Origin: Gammaproteobacteria bacterium | GTDB lineage: Bacteria > Pseudomonadota > Gammaproteobacteria > Enterobacterales > Alteromonadaceae | Direction: 5' to 3' | DNA length: 64,000 nt | Assembly (NCBI GenBank): GCA_018825965.1 | Contig: JAHKAA010000035.1 | Span: 37,769-101,768, forward strand | Shown here: piece after piece, positions 31,044-38,682 of the stretch | Position numbering within the stretch: the first letter of the stretch is position 1 | Layout: the number at the start of each line of letters is the position of its first letter | Program-made: the position numbers and the translations under genes | Notes under the pieces: generated by a model | Databases searched by the model: none | Told to the model about the DNA's origin: nothing | Seen by the model: only the letters and a program-made list of their open reading frames with translations

Positions 31044-31862
31044 ATGAAAAAAACATTATTAGCAGGGTTCCTGATTTCATCATTCATGGCGTCCGCAGCT
31101 GATGCGGACTCTGTGTTGGCAAAAGTAAGAGATCGGTATGACGGTCAGGATTACATTTCTGACATGACGTTAACAACCAAAATAAAAGGAGGAGGTAGTA
31201 GCGAAAAGTCGATGTATATGTTGCAAAAAGATATTGGTGACGAAGAGTTTTTATTTATTTCTGTTCAAGCCCCTTCGGATGTCAGAAACGTTGGCTTTTT
31301 GGTGAAGGTATTTAAAGAAACAAAACAAATTGAAGACGAGCAATGGATGTATCTGCCGGCATTTCGAAAAGTAAGGCGTATTTCGGCTAAAGATAAACGC
31401 GGCGCTTTTATGGGCAGTGAGTTTTCTTATTTTGATTTAGATAAGTTACGGGTTGCAGATTTTAAATCAACCATAGTTGGCTCTGAAACTATTGATGGAC
31501 GTGATACCTGGAAGATAGAACGAACGCCAGTCAATCAGGATGTCATAAACAAAGCAGGTTATTACAAAGTAGTCATTTACGTAGATAAAGAACGGGATAT
31601 TGTTCTGCAGCAAGATTACGTCGATGCAAAAGGAATTGTTTTTAAAAAGCAGCAGTCTCTGAAGGTGGAACTTGTGCAGGATATCTGGACTGTCGTGGAA
31701 TCAAAAATGGTGAATTTCACAGAAGAGAAGGAGTCTCACATTAAATACAATAAGACTGTTTATAATGTTGGTCTGTCTGATGGGTTGTTTAATATTATGA
31801 GTATTAAGCGCGGAGTAGATAAATCTGATGTGGTTCAATTAACCATGAATCATTCTAACTAA
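31044..31862 (+). CDS. LolA-like outer-membrane lipoprotein-sorting family protein
   Basis: A 272-residue secreted protein (signal peptide MKKTLLAGFLISSFMASAADA) of the LolA-like COG2834 type: a half-barrel predicted to shield a lipid in the periplasm. Motifs such as DMTLTTKIKG, WMYLPAFRKVRRISAKDKRG and GSEFSYFDL are typical. It is not the housekeeping LolA but the class that travels with RND exporters. Start at 31044 follows a GGAGAG site. Base composition looks more A/T-rich than the rest of the operon, which may hint at separate origin. Confidence 0.82.
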   Translation: MKKTLLAGFLISSFMASAADADSVLAKVRDRYDGQDYISDMTLTTKIKGGGSSEKSMYMLQKDIGDEEFLFISVQAPSDVRNVGFLVKVFKETKQIEDEQWMYLPAFRKVRRISAKDKRGAFMGSEFSYFDLDKLRVADFKSTIVGSETIDGRDTWKIERTPVNQDVINKAGYYKVVIYVDKERDIVLQQDYVDAKGIVFKKQQSLKVELVQDIWTVVESKMVNFTEEKESHIKYNKTVYNVGLSDGLFNIMSIKRGVDKSDVVQLTMNHSN

Positions 31863-31880
31863 GATAACAGGCAAAATAAA

Positions 31881-34496
31881 ATGATTGAAAAATATTTACA
31901 GTTAGTTTTCAGATTCTCCTGGGCTATTCTTATTGGCCTGGCGGCACTTACTTACTACTTCTTTAATGCGATGGTGGGATTAACCGAAGATAATAACCCT
32001 TATTTTCTGCCTGCAGAACACCCGGTTCGAAGTGTCATCTATGATATGCGGCGCGACTTTACCGGCACCTACGACTCTATTCTGGTTGCTGTTCACCACA
32101 AAGAATCTGTGTTCAATAAAACTACACTGAACGCGATCTTTGAACTGACAGAACAATCGAAGGCCATCAACTTTGTTGATGGATCTGACATTGAACGGTT
32201 AACCGGCATTCGCGACAGCTACCCCCAATTGAGCACAGCGCTTGATCAGATTTTACAGGATGGCCTGACTCAGGCCGATGGGCCGCTTTTGCGCCAGCTC
32301 TGGCAACAGACCACTGATCTGCCTGCGGCTGACAGGAAATCTTTGTTGGTTATAGCGGAACGGGCTGACCCGGTAAGGGAAATGGCGGGCATGGCAGCTA
32401 CTGAAAACGTGTTTACCGACGCATCAGGCACTTTGTATGCACAAAAAACCCTGAATCAATACGATGCCGATCCGGACGTTATCCGCAAAGCCATCATGAA
32501 CAACGAACTGATGGAAGATGGTTTTATTGATAAAGAAGGCAAAGTCGCTTTATTAGTAGTTGAGTTGAGTCTGCTTGAAGATGATGCATACGGCCAGATC
32601 AGAGCTTATGAAGCCTTCCAGAAGATGGTAGCTGATTACCAGGACGCCCATCCTGATTTTACTGACGAGGTTTATATCGGCGGTGTTCCGGTGTTTTTTG
32701 CTGCACAAAAGCAAGTGATTGACCATGACTTTGCCACTTTGTTGCCCTTAGTTCTGCTCATTATTGCCGTGGTTCTTGCCGTGTTTTTCCGCACTATCCT
32801 TGGAGTGCTTTTGCCTATGCTGAACGTGGTGTTATGCACCATTTGGACCTTAGGCATGATGGCCATCCTGCAGATGCCACTGGACGTGATCACGGCAATA
32901 CTGCCCGTGTTTCTGATCACTATTTGTTCGTCAGATGCCATTCACGTCATGGCTGAATACTACCACCAGCGCAAGGTGGTTGGCGCACGGGTAGAAGCAA
33001 TGCGACGCGCGATGCTGATGATGATTTCACCTGTTATTCTGACCACAGTGACGACTTGTGCGACTTTTACAGTGTCGACTTCAACCGCCATTGAAAGCCT
33101 GCAGAATTTCGGCATTCTGATTTCGTTTGGCATGTTTGCAGCCCTTATTATTTCACTGCTGTTATTGCCTGCAGCTATTGCATTGTTTAAAGGCAAAACT
33201 CCGGCCATGGCCGCAGCTCCCTCTGCACAAGACGATCTTCAGGTTGCTCGTCGTTACCTGGTCAGCAGAGCACTGACTGCTATGTTACGGCCAGTAACAA
33301 GGCACCGGAACGCTTTTAACTGGGTTTTTATTCTGATGATGGCTTCCTTTGCTTATCTGGCTAGTCATGTGCGGATTGATGATATGGGCAGTGGTTATTT
33401 TGCTAAAACCAGTGATTTCCGGATCTCAGATGACTTTATCAATCAGCATATTGCCGGCACCAGCCCTGGCTGGATAGAAATTGATAGCGGCGCTGAAAAT
33501 AAAGCGATGTCGCTGGAGATGCTGACCTTTGTCGACGCGCTGGAGACTTTTATTCATCAGCAGGAAAACGTAACCTTCAGCTATTCGGCAGCCCGTTATG
33601 TACGTCGTATCAATTACACCATGAACGACTTTGACGAGCAGTACAATCGCTTGCCTGTTGCTGTTGAAAAGTTCACTGAAACCGATCCGCAAACAGGGCA
33701 GACTATTGTCACTGAAGTGTCAGGTGAAGACATTGTTCGTCAGGCAGTGTTGATGTACGAAAATGGGGGGGGTACGGATATTACCAACGTGTACAGCACT
33801 GATTTTCGCAAAACGATGCTGCTCTATACTTTGGGCACTACAGTTGCCAGCGATTACAATCTGTTCCTCGACAAGTTAAACCCCTGGCTTGCAGAAAACA
33901 CACCAAAAGGTTATTCGGTAAAGCTCGCTGGTACCCCTGTGATCTGGAGCACTGTACTTGATGCATTAATTACCAGTCAGACATTAAGTTTGTTATTGGC
34001 TTTTGTCACTGTATTGCTGGTGATGTCTTTGTGGTTGCGATCTTTCCGGCTTGGACTGGCAGGCACTCTACCTCTGTTGGCGACGGTCGTAGTGTATTTT
34101 GCTCTTATGGGCAGCTTTAATATTGAGTTAAACATAGGTACAGCTATTACGTCCTTTCTTGTGCTCGGTATAGTCGACTATTCAGTGCATTTTATTGTAC
34201 GGATCAAAGCTGAAATGCAACGAGGTCTGGATATTCCTCAGGCAGTAGAAATGGCGACTCTGATCTCAGGTCGGGCTATTCTGGTGAATATTCTGGTATT
34301 TACCCTTGGTTTTGTAGCCTTGTTGTTCTCTGAGTTTAAACCTCTGGTAGACCTCGGAATGCTGGTTGGTTTGTCGTTGTTTGTCAGTGGAATGATGTCT
34401 CTTTTTGTTGTCACTCTATACGCTCCCTGGTTTTTTGCCGATGTCAAAACAGCTCAGGGTGTTGAAGACACTCCAGAATTACAGGTGGCTCAATAG
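31881..34496 (+). CDS. RND superfamily exporter (MMPL-type)
   Basis: An 871-residue inner-membrane protein with the RND half-repeat twice: one N-terminal span, a large periplasmic loop, five more spans (about 285-440), then the same layout again (second block about 705-850). Motifs ITICSSDAIHVMAEYYHQ and LGIVDYSVHFIVRIKAEM in the fourth spans carry the acidic residues used for proton coupling. MMPL-like relatives move lipids. With the LolA-like and barrel proteins it forms a plausible route from inner membrane to surface. A G8 run lies at 33765-33772. Confidence 0.9.
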   Translation: MIEKYLQLVFRFSWAILIGLAALTYYFFNAMVGLTEDNNPYFLPAEHPVRSVIYDMRRDFTGTYDSILVAVHHKESVFNKTTLNAIFELTEQSKAINFVDGSDIERLTGIRDSYPQLSTALDQILQDGLTQADGPLLRQLWQQTTDLPAADRKSLLVIAERADPVREMAGMAATENVFTDASGTLYAQKTLNQYDADPDVIRKAIMNNELMEDGFIDKEGKVALLVVELSLLEDDAYGQIRAYEAFQKMVADYQDAHPDFTDEVYIGGVPVFFAAQKQVIDHDFATLLPLVLLIIAVVLAVFFRTILGVLLPMLNVVLCTIWTLGMMAILQMPLDVITAILPVFLITICSSDAIHVMAEYYHQRKVVGARVEAMRRAMLMMISPVILTTVTTCATFTVSTSTAIESLQNFGILISFGMFAALIISLLLLPAAIALFKGKTPAMAAAPSAQDDLQVARRYLVSRALTAMLRPVTRHRNAFNWVFILMMASFAYLASHVRIDDMGSGYFAKTSDFRISDDFINQHIAGTSPGWIEIDSGAENKAMSLEMLTFVDALETFIHQQENVTFSYSAARYVRRINYTMNDFDEQYNRLPVAVEKFTETDPQTGQTIVTEVSGEDIVRQAVLMYENGGGTDITNVYSTDFRKTMLLYTLGTTVASDYNLFLDKLNPWLAENTPKGYSVKLAGTPVIWSTVLDALITSQTLSLLLAFVTVLLVMSLWLRSFRLGLAGTLPLLATVVVYFALMGSFNIELNIGTAITSFLVLGIVDYSVHFIVRIKAEMQRGLDIPQAVEMATLISGRAILVNILVFTLGFVALLFSEFKPLVDLGMLVGLSLFVSGMMSLFVVTLYAPWFFADVKTAQGVEDTPELQVAQ
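33765..33772 (+). repeat. G8 homopolymer inside the RND exporter gene
   Basis: Eight consecutive G bases encoding N-G-G-G, in the second periplasmic loop. Frame is open in this sequence. Confidence 0.9.
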
Positions 34497-35020
34497 TGAA
34501 TATAAAGCAGCTATGCCTGTTGTTGCTGCTGGGCTGGTTAAGTGGCTGTAGCCACCTAACCAGCCGTACCGCGGCGACTCCCCGGGAGTCTTTACCATTA
34601 CCCCAGATGTTGGGCCAGATCAGTGCACAGGATATAGGTCAATTTGCAGGTTATTACCATCCGGACGCTTTATTTTCCGATCCGGACGTTAGCCTGCAGG
34701 GGCGTAGCCATATTCAAGATCATTTTGCAGCTTTACTGACACAGATCCAGGTGGATAACACCCGAATTATCAGCAGTATTCGGCAGGGATCAGAACTGGT
34801 GGTGCTTTGGGAATCAGATATTCGTTTTCTGGCGCAACCGGCCCGGCAGGTTCATTACCAATTGGTGTCGGTACTGAGTTTGGATCCACAAGGACTGATA
34901 ATGCGGCGGCAGGATTATTTTGACGGCTTAACGCCATTTCGGCAGCACCCGGCTTTTAGTCCCAGGATTGACAGCTTATGGCTTGATTATTTACAGCTGA
35001 CACCACAGGAGCAACAATGA
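34496..35020 (+). CDS. SnoaL/NTF2-like lipoprotein
   Basis: A 174-residue predicted lipoprotein: signal peptide with lipobox LSGC and acylated C18. The mature part has an NTF2/SnoaL-like pattern (FAGYYHPDALFSDPDVSLQG, then RSHIQDHFAALL). These cone folds bind small hydrophobic molecules and sometimes catalyse cyclisation. The GTG start shares 1 bp with the exporter stop, and the end overlaps the next gene by 4 bp. Role inferred: product handling in the periplasm or at the outer membrane. Confidence 0.75.
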   Translation: MNIKQLCLLLLLGWLSGCSHLTSRTAATPRESLPLPQMLGQISAQDIGQFAGYYHPDALFSDPDVSLQGRSHIQDHFAALLTQIQVDNTRIISSIRQGSELVVLWESDIRFLAQPARQVHYQLVSVLSLDPQGLIMRRQDYFDGLTPFRQHPAFSPRIDSLWLDYLQLTPQEQQ

Positions 35021-35889
35021 TTTTAGTGACAGGAGCAACAGGGACAACGGGCTCTGCAGTTGTGCGGCAGTTAAACAAAGTGGGGATCAGACCCCGGATC
35101 ATGGTACGTGATCCGCAAAAGGCGCAAAGATATTTACCCGATGCTCTGGTGGAAGTGGTTCAGGGGGATTATGCCGATGCAGCCAGCGTGAAGGCTGCTT
35201 TAACAGGGATCAGTGCCGCTTATCTGGTCAGTAATGAAGATCCGCAATTTGAGGTGCAACTGGACCAATTTATCCGCATTGCTGAACAGGTAGGGCTGAA
35301 TAAGCTGGTGGTGTTGTCTGCGCTGGCTGACCCACAATCTGACATCAGCTTTGTCCGGTTACATGGTCAATACGAACAGCGTATTTGCCAGTCAGCACTA
35401 AACTTCAGCATTATCTACCCTGACTGGTTTATGCAAAACTTTCTTGGGCACATTCAGGCAGGGCAGTGGGTGTTTCCGGGCGGGCCAGGCCTGGTCAGTT
35501 TTATTGATGTCAGAGATGTGGCAGCCTTTGCTGCCAAACTGCTGCAAGATCCGACTGGATATCATCAAAGCTGTATGCGGATCACCGGACCACAGGCCAT
35601 GACATTTGCACAGGCCGCTGACAAGATCAACACTATGCTTGCCGGCAGTCAGTGCAGGCCTTTCCGCTTTATTCAGCCGACAGCGGATGAATATCGCAGC
35701 ATGATGCTGCAGCGGGGGGCTCCAGCCAGTTCGCTGGAGATGTTTATTGGTATGACAAGCCTGAGCCGCAACGGAGTAAATTACCCTCCAACATCGGTGT
35801 TCGCCGACGTGATGGGCTATCAACCTTGCAGTTTTGAACAGTTCATTCAACAACATATGGATTATATCAGGCACTGGTTAAAACCCTGA
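35017..35889 (+). CDS. NmrA-like NAD(P)-binding protein
   Basis: A 290-residue atypical SDR. The N-terminal ILVTGATGTTGSAVVRQL Rossmann loop and RIMVRDPQKAQ nucleotide-binding strand fit the NmrA/quinone-oxidoreductase QorB group. The central IIYPDWFMQNFL segment is typical of the family. No strict Tyr-x3-Lys pair is obvious, so it may be a reductase or a redox sensor. It is coupled to both neighbours by overlap (ATGA; TGATG), placing it inside the pathway operon. Confidence 0.8.
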   Translation: MILVTGATGTTGSAVVRQLNKVGIRPRIMVRDPQKAQRYLPDALVEVVQGDYADAASVKAALTGISAAYLVSNEDPQFEVQLDQFIRIAEQVGLNKLVVLSALADPQSDISFVRLHGQYEQRICQSALNFSIIYPDWFMQNFLGHIQAGQWVFPGGPGLVSFIDVRDVAAFAAKLLQDPTGYHQSCMRITGPQAMTFAQAADKINTMLAGSQCRPFRFIQPTADEYRSMMLQRGAPASSLEMFIGMTSLSRNGVNYPPTSVFADVMGYQPCSFEQFIQQHMDYIRHWLKP

Positions 35890-36635
35890 TGGTAGTCCCT
35901 CCACCTTTTGCCAACAGCAGCCATCATCAGTTGCTGTTGGACGCCAAACCACTGAAACTGGTGATTTGTCGTTATCAGTTTATCAGCGAAGGTGGGCAGC
36001 TTGCTGCTTTTTTATCCAGCGGACTGGAGTTGCCTGAAGCGTTAAAACAAAGATCATTGACGCGTCAGTGTCAGTATCTGGCAGGCCGCCATTGTGCTCG
36101 TATGGCCATCAGCCAACTGGCACCTTCAACTAGTCCAGCTGCAGTGATGTCGGGTGCCAATGGTCAGCCGCTGTGGCCTGCTGGTTTTTTCGGCAGCATT
36201 AGTCATTGTGCACAGCTGGCAATAGCTGTTGTTTGCCGTACACCAGTGGCGATAGGTATTGATACCGAAACACTGATGAGCCCTGACAGGGCTGAAAAAA
36301 TCTGGCCCGCCATAATGACCAGCGCGGAACTGCATTTATTAACCTCAGCCTGCCGCGACATGGTCATAGCCGTCACTCTGTGCTTTTCTGCTAAAGAAGC
36401 AGTATTTAAAGCTTTATCAGAGCGAATGGCACACCAACTGGACCTGCTCAGTATCCGGATCATTGCACATGCTCCGGACAGTGCTGAATTAACTGTTGTA
36501 CCGGCAATGGGTTCATGGCATACGGAGTGGCCGGCTGAACTTAAAGTATGTTATTGGCATGATCAGGAGCAGTTGCAAGTGCTTTGTGTGGCCACGCCAC
36601 CGCAAGATAAACTATCAGCCAACGGCCAGACGTAG
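35889..36635 (+). CDS. 4'-phosphopantetheinyl transferase, EntD/Sfp type
   Basis: A 248-residue PPTase that would transfer the phosphopantetheine arm from CoA to S38 of the operon's ACP. Motifs: GRHCARMA with the CoA-binding arginine, GSISHC, the Mg-binding VAIGIDTE, and FSAKEAVFKAL. The EntD-like layout separates it from AcpS. Having its own PPTase suggests the ACP is not served well by AcpS. It is the last gene of the operon; no clear terminator is visible in the 129 bp before the convergent lysozyme gene. Confidence 0.9.
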   Translation: MVVPPPFANSSHHQLLLDAKPLKLVICRYQFISEGGQLAAFLSSGLELPEALKQRSLTRQCQYLAGRHCARMAISQLAPSTSPAAVMSGANGQPLWPAGFFGSISHCAQLAIAVVCRTPVAIGIDTETLMSPDRAEKIWPAIMTSAELHLLTSACRDMVIAVTLCFSAKEAVFKALSERMAHQLDLLSIRIIAHAPDSAELTVVPAMGSWHTEWPAELKVCYWHDQEQLQVLCVATPPQDKLSANGQT

Positions 36636-36764
36636 ACCAGCTTTCATCAATGACGCACACAGCAATACCTGGCCTTAAGCAGTAGATTTTTATGGGGAAG
36701 CAACAAGCAGATGTGACACAACGCAGCTTGTCATAGCTGTTTTTCTGCCTGAGCACAGACGAGT

Positions 36765-37457
36765 TTAAGGCAGCAGCAAATCAGAAAAAGTTTTATCTTT
36801 GTGATTGAAGTAGTTGAGATCCACTTCCTTTTCTACTCCGGGAATTGTCGCATTCTGTGTCCATTGCCAGAAATGCCAGTCTTGCCATCCTTCCGGGTCA
36901 ATGGGTTTTTGCACGCCGTATTCTGCGATCCAAAGCGGATTCTGACCGAACTTGTCATTCATAGTCGCGTTCCAGAACACACGACCTGTGTAGATGATAG
37001 GTTTTTTGCCATAATGTTGTGTCAAAATATCAATAAATACCTGAAGCCTGCCTGCCACATCGGGGGCCGTATTTTTACCCAGAACCTCGATGTCTATCGC
37101 TGGTATCAAATCACCACTGCCAAGTTTCACTGTATCGATAAAAAACTGTGCCTGTTTCTCCGGAGGATCTTCGGTCACATAAAAATGATAGGCACCACGT
37201 ACTATCCCCGCTTTTTGAGCATCACGCCAGTGTGAATCAAAGGATGGATCCTTGTCATCCATCCCTTCGGTTGCCTTGACGAAGACAAAGTGGATGTTAG
37301 CTGAGGAAAGCCTGGACCAATCGACAGCGCCGTTATGATGCGATAAGTCCAGTCCGTGATATCCGGGATTTTTGCCGTCGTCTGCAACAGCGACGACTTG
37401 GGCTGAGGTCAAAAAAAGTAGAACCAATAGGCTGAGCTGGCAGATTATTTTTTTCAT
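36765..37457 (-). CDS. Secreted GH25-family lysozyme
   Basis: A 230-residue muramidase with a cleavable signal peptide (MKKIICQLSLLVLLFLTSAQ, then VVA). GH25 features are clear: N-terminal YHGLDLSHHNG, VFVKATEG, GAYHFYV, the catalytic acidic cluster PAIDIEV, and WQWTQNATIPG near the end. It should cut the N-acetylmuramic acid-N-acetylglucosamine bond of peptidoglycan. The start at 37457 has an AAAGGGA site and gives a proper signal peptide; the longer frame does not. No phage genes are near, so an envelope or competition role is more likely than lysis. Confidence 0.9.
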   Translation of the reverse strand: MKKIICQLSLLVLLFLTSAQVVAVADDGKNPGYHGLDLSHHNGAVDWSRLSSANIHFVFVKATEGMDDKDPSFDSHWRDAQKAGIVRGAYHFYVTEDPPEKQAQFFIDTVKLGSGDLIPAIDIEVLGKNTAPDVAGRLQVFIDILTQHYGKKPIIYTGRVFWNATMNDKFGQNPLWIAEYGVQKPIDPEGWQDWHFWQWTQNATIPGVEKEVDLNYFNHKDKTFSDLLLP

Positions 37458-37681
37458 AGTTCCCTTTAGATGATGAACAAAGGTGGCTTTTGGGTAGTGC
37501 AAGAAATCATAGTTAACTTGCGCCCATTCTGCCTGTAACTTATCGGCGGCCTTGTTTAACTGAAACAGACAAAGGCATGTACGTTATTTTGACTGTGTTC
37601 AGCTCTATTGTCTCAATTTTAGTGTCAGGCCCGCAATGCCGCAGTTTGTTATGCAGTTTTCTTACTATGTGTTACATTGTT

Positions 37682-37697
37682 ATGCATTGCAATACAT
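37682..37697. promoter_or_regulatory. Palindrome upstream of the dinJ-yafQ pair
   Basis: ATGCATTGCAATACAT, symmetric around ATTGCAAT with one mismatched pair, 15 bp before the antitoxin start. A second smaller repeat ATGT-GTT-ACAT lies at 37667-37677. DinJ-type antitoxins repress their own promoter by binding such sites. Confidence 0.5.
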
Positions 37698-37712
37698 TCT
37701 GGAGTGATTTTC

Positions 37713-37997
37713 ATGAAAAGCGAAATGCTCAGCACCCGTATTGACCATGACACAAAAGTCGCATTTACCAACATTTGTGATGAGGTGGGTCTAAGCCCAT
37801 CTCAAGCACTCAAACTTTTTGCACGAGCTGTCATTAATCACGGAGGTATTCCTTTTGAGCTTAAGGCACGCCAACCAAATGAAACAACTGCCGCGGCTAT
37901 TAAAGAACTAGCGGAAGGTAAAGGCAACCGCAGCCAATCTATCGATAACATGTTCAACGAGCTGACCCAAGGCGAAGTTCGAGATGTTCACTCTTGA
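37713..37997 (+). CDS. dinJ: RelB/DinJ-family antitoxin
   Basis: A 94-residue antitoxin. The N-terminal MLSTRIDHDTKVAFTNICDE followed by VGLSPSQALKLFARAVINHGGIPF is the ribbon-helix-helix DNA-binding region typical of DinJ. The C-terminal part should wrap the toxin. The start at 37713 follows a GGAG site; an in-frame earlier codon is less likely. It overlaps the toxin by 14 bp, ensuring coupled synthesis. Confidence 0.9.
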   Translation: MKSEMLSTRIDHDTKVAFTNICDEVGLSPSQALKLFARAVINHGGIPFELKARQPNETTAAAIKELAEGKGNRSQSIDNMFNELTQGEVRDVHS

Positions 37998-38253
37998 ATA
38001 TTCCACGCAATTCAAAAAGGATTTTAAAAAAATTGCTAAAATGCCTATTCCCGATATTTTGGAAGTAGGGAACATCATTTCTAAGCTGCAGCGGGGTGAA
38101 ACGCTACCGCCTAAAAATGTCGATCACCCGCTCGCAGGCAACTGGTTTGGCTTTCGTGATTGCCACATTAAACCAGACCTCGTTCTGATCTATAGAATGA
38201 CCAATGACAGCTTACAACTTGCACGTATTGGCTCTCACAGCGAAATTTTCTAA
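37984..38253 (+). CDS. yafQ: YafQ-family mRNA interferase toxin
   Basis: An 89-residue RelE-superfamily toxin that cuts mRNA on the ribosome. The catalytic histidine/aspartate set of YafQ is visible in DHPLAGNWFGFRDCHIKPDLVLIYR and the C-terminal GSHSEIF, so it appears active. Overlap with the antitoxin is the usual layout. Downstream sequence is degenerate, suggesting the pair sits at a variable spot between the lysozyme gene and tamB. Confidence 0.9.
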   Translation: MFTLEYSTQFKKDFKKIAKMPIPDILEVGNIISKLQRGETLPPKNVDHPLAGNWFGFRDCHIKPDLVLIYRMTNDSLQLARIGSHSEIF

Positions 38254-38270
38254 CTATTAGATCGCATAGC

Positions 38271-38293
38271 GCCCAAAGCCCAAAGCCCAAAGC
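38271..38293. repeat. Short tandem repeat, GCCCAAA three times
   Basis: Three exact head-to-tail copies of a 7-base unit followed by GC, 18 bp after the toxin stop. No function is evident. Confidence 0.85.
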
Positions 38294-38335
38294 AGTACAT
38301 CCGCTGTCTTTCCTTGTTTATTATCTATTTGACGC

Positions 38336-38628
38336 TTACTCTTCAACCCTGAAGCAACGGAGGGTTTCTACACCACTATAAATGTCGCAGTTTCCGTACC
38401 CAAAGACACTGACTATTTGCTTTGCAGCTTTTGCTGCGGTATTGCTGAAACCGTAGCGGAATTTACATTATTTGTATTGTCCAACACATAGTTAAAATTG
38501 CCGTCAGTTCTGCATTCTGGCAGGGTATTGGTGCCTAAAATCTGGATGAATAACTTTTGACCATCTAGTGGTCCCATTTCCACCCAACCGATTTTGCCTT
38601 CTGAGGTGGAAAAAGCCGGGAGTGACAA
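38336..38628 (-). pseudogene. Frameshifted remnant of a small secreted-protein gene
   Basis: Minus-strand codons from 38628 give LSLPAFSTSEGKIGWVE and on to NNVNSATVSAI, like the end of a signal peptide plus a small mature domain, and then hit a stop. Shifting frame by one base near 38442 continues a sensible reading, AAKAAKQIVSVFGYGNCDIY and on to CFRVEE, with a stop at 38338-38336. The 5' end has no good start (TTG, with an in-frame TGA two codons before). The simplest reading is a broken gene with one internal frameshift and a lost signal peptide. Function unknown. A 71-residue functional TTG-started gene is less likely. Confidence 0.5.
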
Positions 38629-38682
38629 AGCTCAGGGGGCCGCCAGACTGCTGCAAAAATAACCTTGAAACGTCAACACGCC

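Noticed and set aside
20408..36635. Classic aryl polyene or siderophore cluster
   Set aside because: Shared KS pairs and RND/LolA export fit, and the PPTase is EntD-like, but there is no ammonia lyase, AMP ligase, dehydratase, acyltransferase or NRPS, and an amine-forming reductase fusion is present.
36765..37457. Prophage endolysin
   Set aside because: GH25 enzymes are common in phages, but this one has a Sec signal peptide and no holin, spanin, integrase or structural gene is near.
37500..38300. Integron cassette or attC site around the dinJ-yafQ pair
   Set aside because: Toxin-antitoxin genes are common cassettes and TCTAAC follows the toxin, but I could not find a matching GTTRRRY core or a paired attC stem on the other side.
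38413..38628. A functional 71-residue gene
   Set aside because: It has only a TTG start with a stop two codons before, and a better protein continues in another frame past its stop; treated as a pseudogene.
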